Source of the DNA: Anticarsia gemmatalis
Taxonomy: Eukaryota; Arthropoda; Insecta; Lepidoptera; Erebidae
Assembly (NCBI RefSeq): GCF_050436995.1
Contig: NC_134756.1
Location: 7,254,001-7,318,000 of the forward strand
DNA length: 64,000 nucleotides
Direction of reading: 5' to 3'
The position numbers were made by a program, and so were the translations under genes. Within the stretch, counting starts at the first letter, position 1. Every line of letters begins with the position of its first letter. Below are positions 62,751 through 64,000 of the stretch, one piece after another. Under the pieces are notes generated by a model. That model saw only the letters and a program-made list of their open reading frames with translations, made no database searches and was not told where the DNA came from.

Positions 62751-64000
62751 TTATAAGCAGCCATTAATCCCAAAGAACAGCTATACAGGGAAACTCCATA
62801 CATCGGGAGTATTTTTGGCACATCTATCTACTTGTACCGCAGCCAAATAATGAGTTAAACGCTTAGCATGAACCGCATCCGCTTTGAGCCGTAGCCAATA
62901 GTCCGCTGATTGATTTCCTCGAAACCATTACCTACGATTTCCGCGATAAAAAAGTTAAATAGCTATTTGTTTCCAAGCAGGTTTCTCTTTATTTATTTAT
63001 TGAATCTGGCGATGTTTGAGTGGGTACACGTAATATGATAATCTGCTGATGTAATTTGTTTTGAGAACTTTGATCTACGGGTAAAAATATACACGTTCTT
63101 TTTTCAGCAGTATAAACCAATTTTATTCGAGTTCAACGAATCTGAAACAAATTTTTCCTAAAAAATATTAATCTACTTTTATAGAGATACTAAGAGGTGC
63201 TCATAGTTTATGTAAGTACATTAATTTTATTTTAAAGTTATCTAGCACATTACGTCTCAAATAATGCGTAGTACCCGAGAGGCACGGATAAACTAAATAT
63301 ATGGACAAAGAACAAACAATGTAGTAATAGAGTATCTAACTTCTGATTACAAAGTCTAAACAATCACAATTTATTCATGAAACAATGTGTTTCTAGGTAC
63401 ATGTTACACGTTATTGTGATATCAACGTATTCCCTGAGAACCTTCAACGAAATATTAGGTTTCTGGTTCATATCGTAGTCTATTGTATGCAACCGACAGT
63501 TAAAGGGCGCTTTGGAGATACTGTAACGTGCTTTATAAATTTGATATGACTTTGTTTCTATACCATGTCTACTGTTATCATCAATATCAATGTTACATAA
63601 GCATAAATATACGTGATTGATTGTTCTTTCTGTTGACTACATTTATGAGTTGTTAAAACCATAAATAGTAATAATTTCTCAGCATCCATTACCATTCTAT
63701 TACAGCGAGTAGAGAATTTTGATGACAGCTAAAGTTGAACATCACTATTTGACTAGGAGGGCTGCCGCACATTTACGTTTGGTTAACTACGGCTGAATTT
63801 GAATAACAATAATGTTAATTTAGAGTTGATAAAAGTTTTATGTATACAGGATGATTTTTACTTTTATCCGTGCTATGCGGTGAAACAAAACTAATATAAA
63901 ATTTTCCACCAATACACGGTTATGTAGAGCATGAATTTGAATATTGACAGCTTTTAGTTATTGACGTTTAATTAATTCATAAATTCAACGCGTGGTCCGC
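62751..64000. other. Non-coding DNA to the window edge
   Basis: AT-rich, nothing recognised. If the CpG-island gene is real, its next exon lies beyond this edge or was missed. Confidence 0.5.

Noticed and set aside
1..64000. CRISPR arrays, operons, bacterial or plasmid features
   Set aside because: No spaced direct repeats or prokaryotic gene density; the window is plainly animal nuclear DNA.

Overview
This window looks like AT-rich nuclear DNA of a moth or butterfly (Lepidoptera). Three lines of evidence point there: a cuticular-protein gene with an RR-1 chitin-binding domain, Helitron copies of the kind common in Lepidoptera (TC...CTAG ends carrying a CAAA microsatellite), and a tRNA-derived SINE plus several short inverted-repeat elements. 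The exact Helitron and SINE types remind me of noctuoid moths, but that placement is recollection, not proof.

Only one protein-coding gene can be supported. It lies on the minus strand at 5998-6828 and encodes a secreted 276-residue RR-1 cuticular protein. It has a TATA box, a short 5' leader, a possible ecdysone-cascade (FTZ-F1-type) site just upstream of the TATA box, and a poly(A) signal at 5742-5747. It has no visible intron.

Region by region: 1-5720 is non-coding flank. 5725-6930 is the cuticle gene and its promoter. 6930-31650 is non-coding DNA with scattered transposon relics, a 71-nt pre-miRNA-like hairpin at 14610-14680, an isolated TATA/initiator pair near 17941, and a 20-bp perfect palindrome at 25089. 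31655-31990 is a strikingly GC- and CpG-rich island in an AT-rich background. It is followed by a strong splice donor at 32178/32179, so I read it as the promoter and first exon of a plus-strand gene. The remaining 32 kb shows no convincing exon and may be that gene's first intron. This last stretch holds three near-full-length non-autonomous Helitrons, a perfect RFX X-box palindrome at 44671, a nested inverted-repeat transposon at 54961-56088, a CTCF-like site at 57776, a TA-flanked MITE at 59794-60029 and a tRNA-derived SINE at 62294-62533.

I see no new multi-gene system. The most interesting structures are the nested transposon, the Helitron-borne microsatellite series, the CpG-island first exon, the X-box and the hairpin. 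All open reading frames other than the cuticle gene look like chance or shadows.
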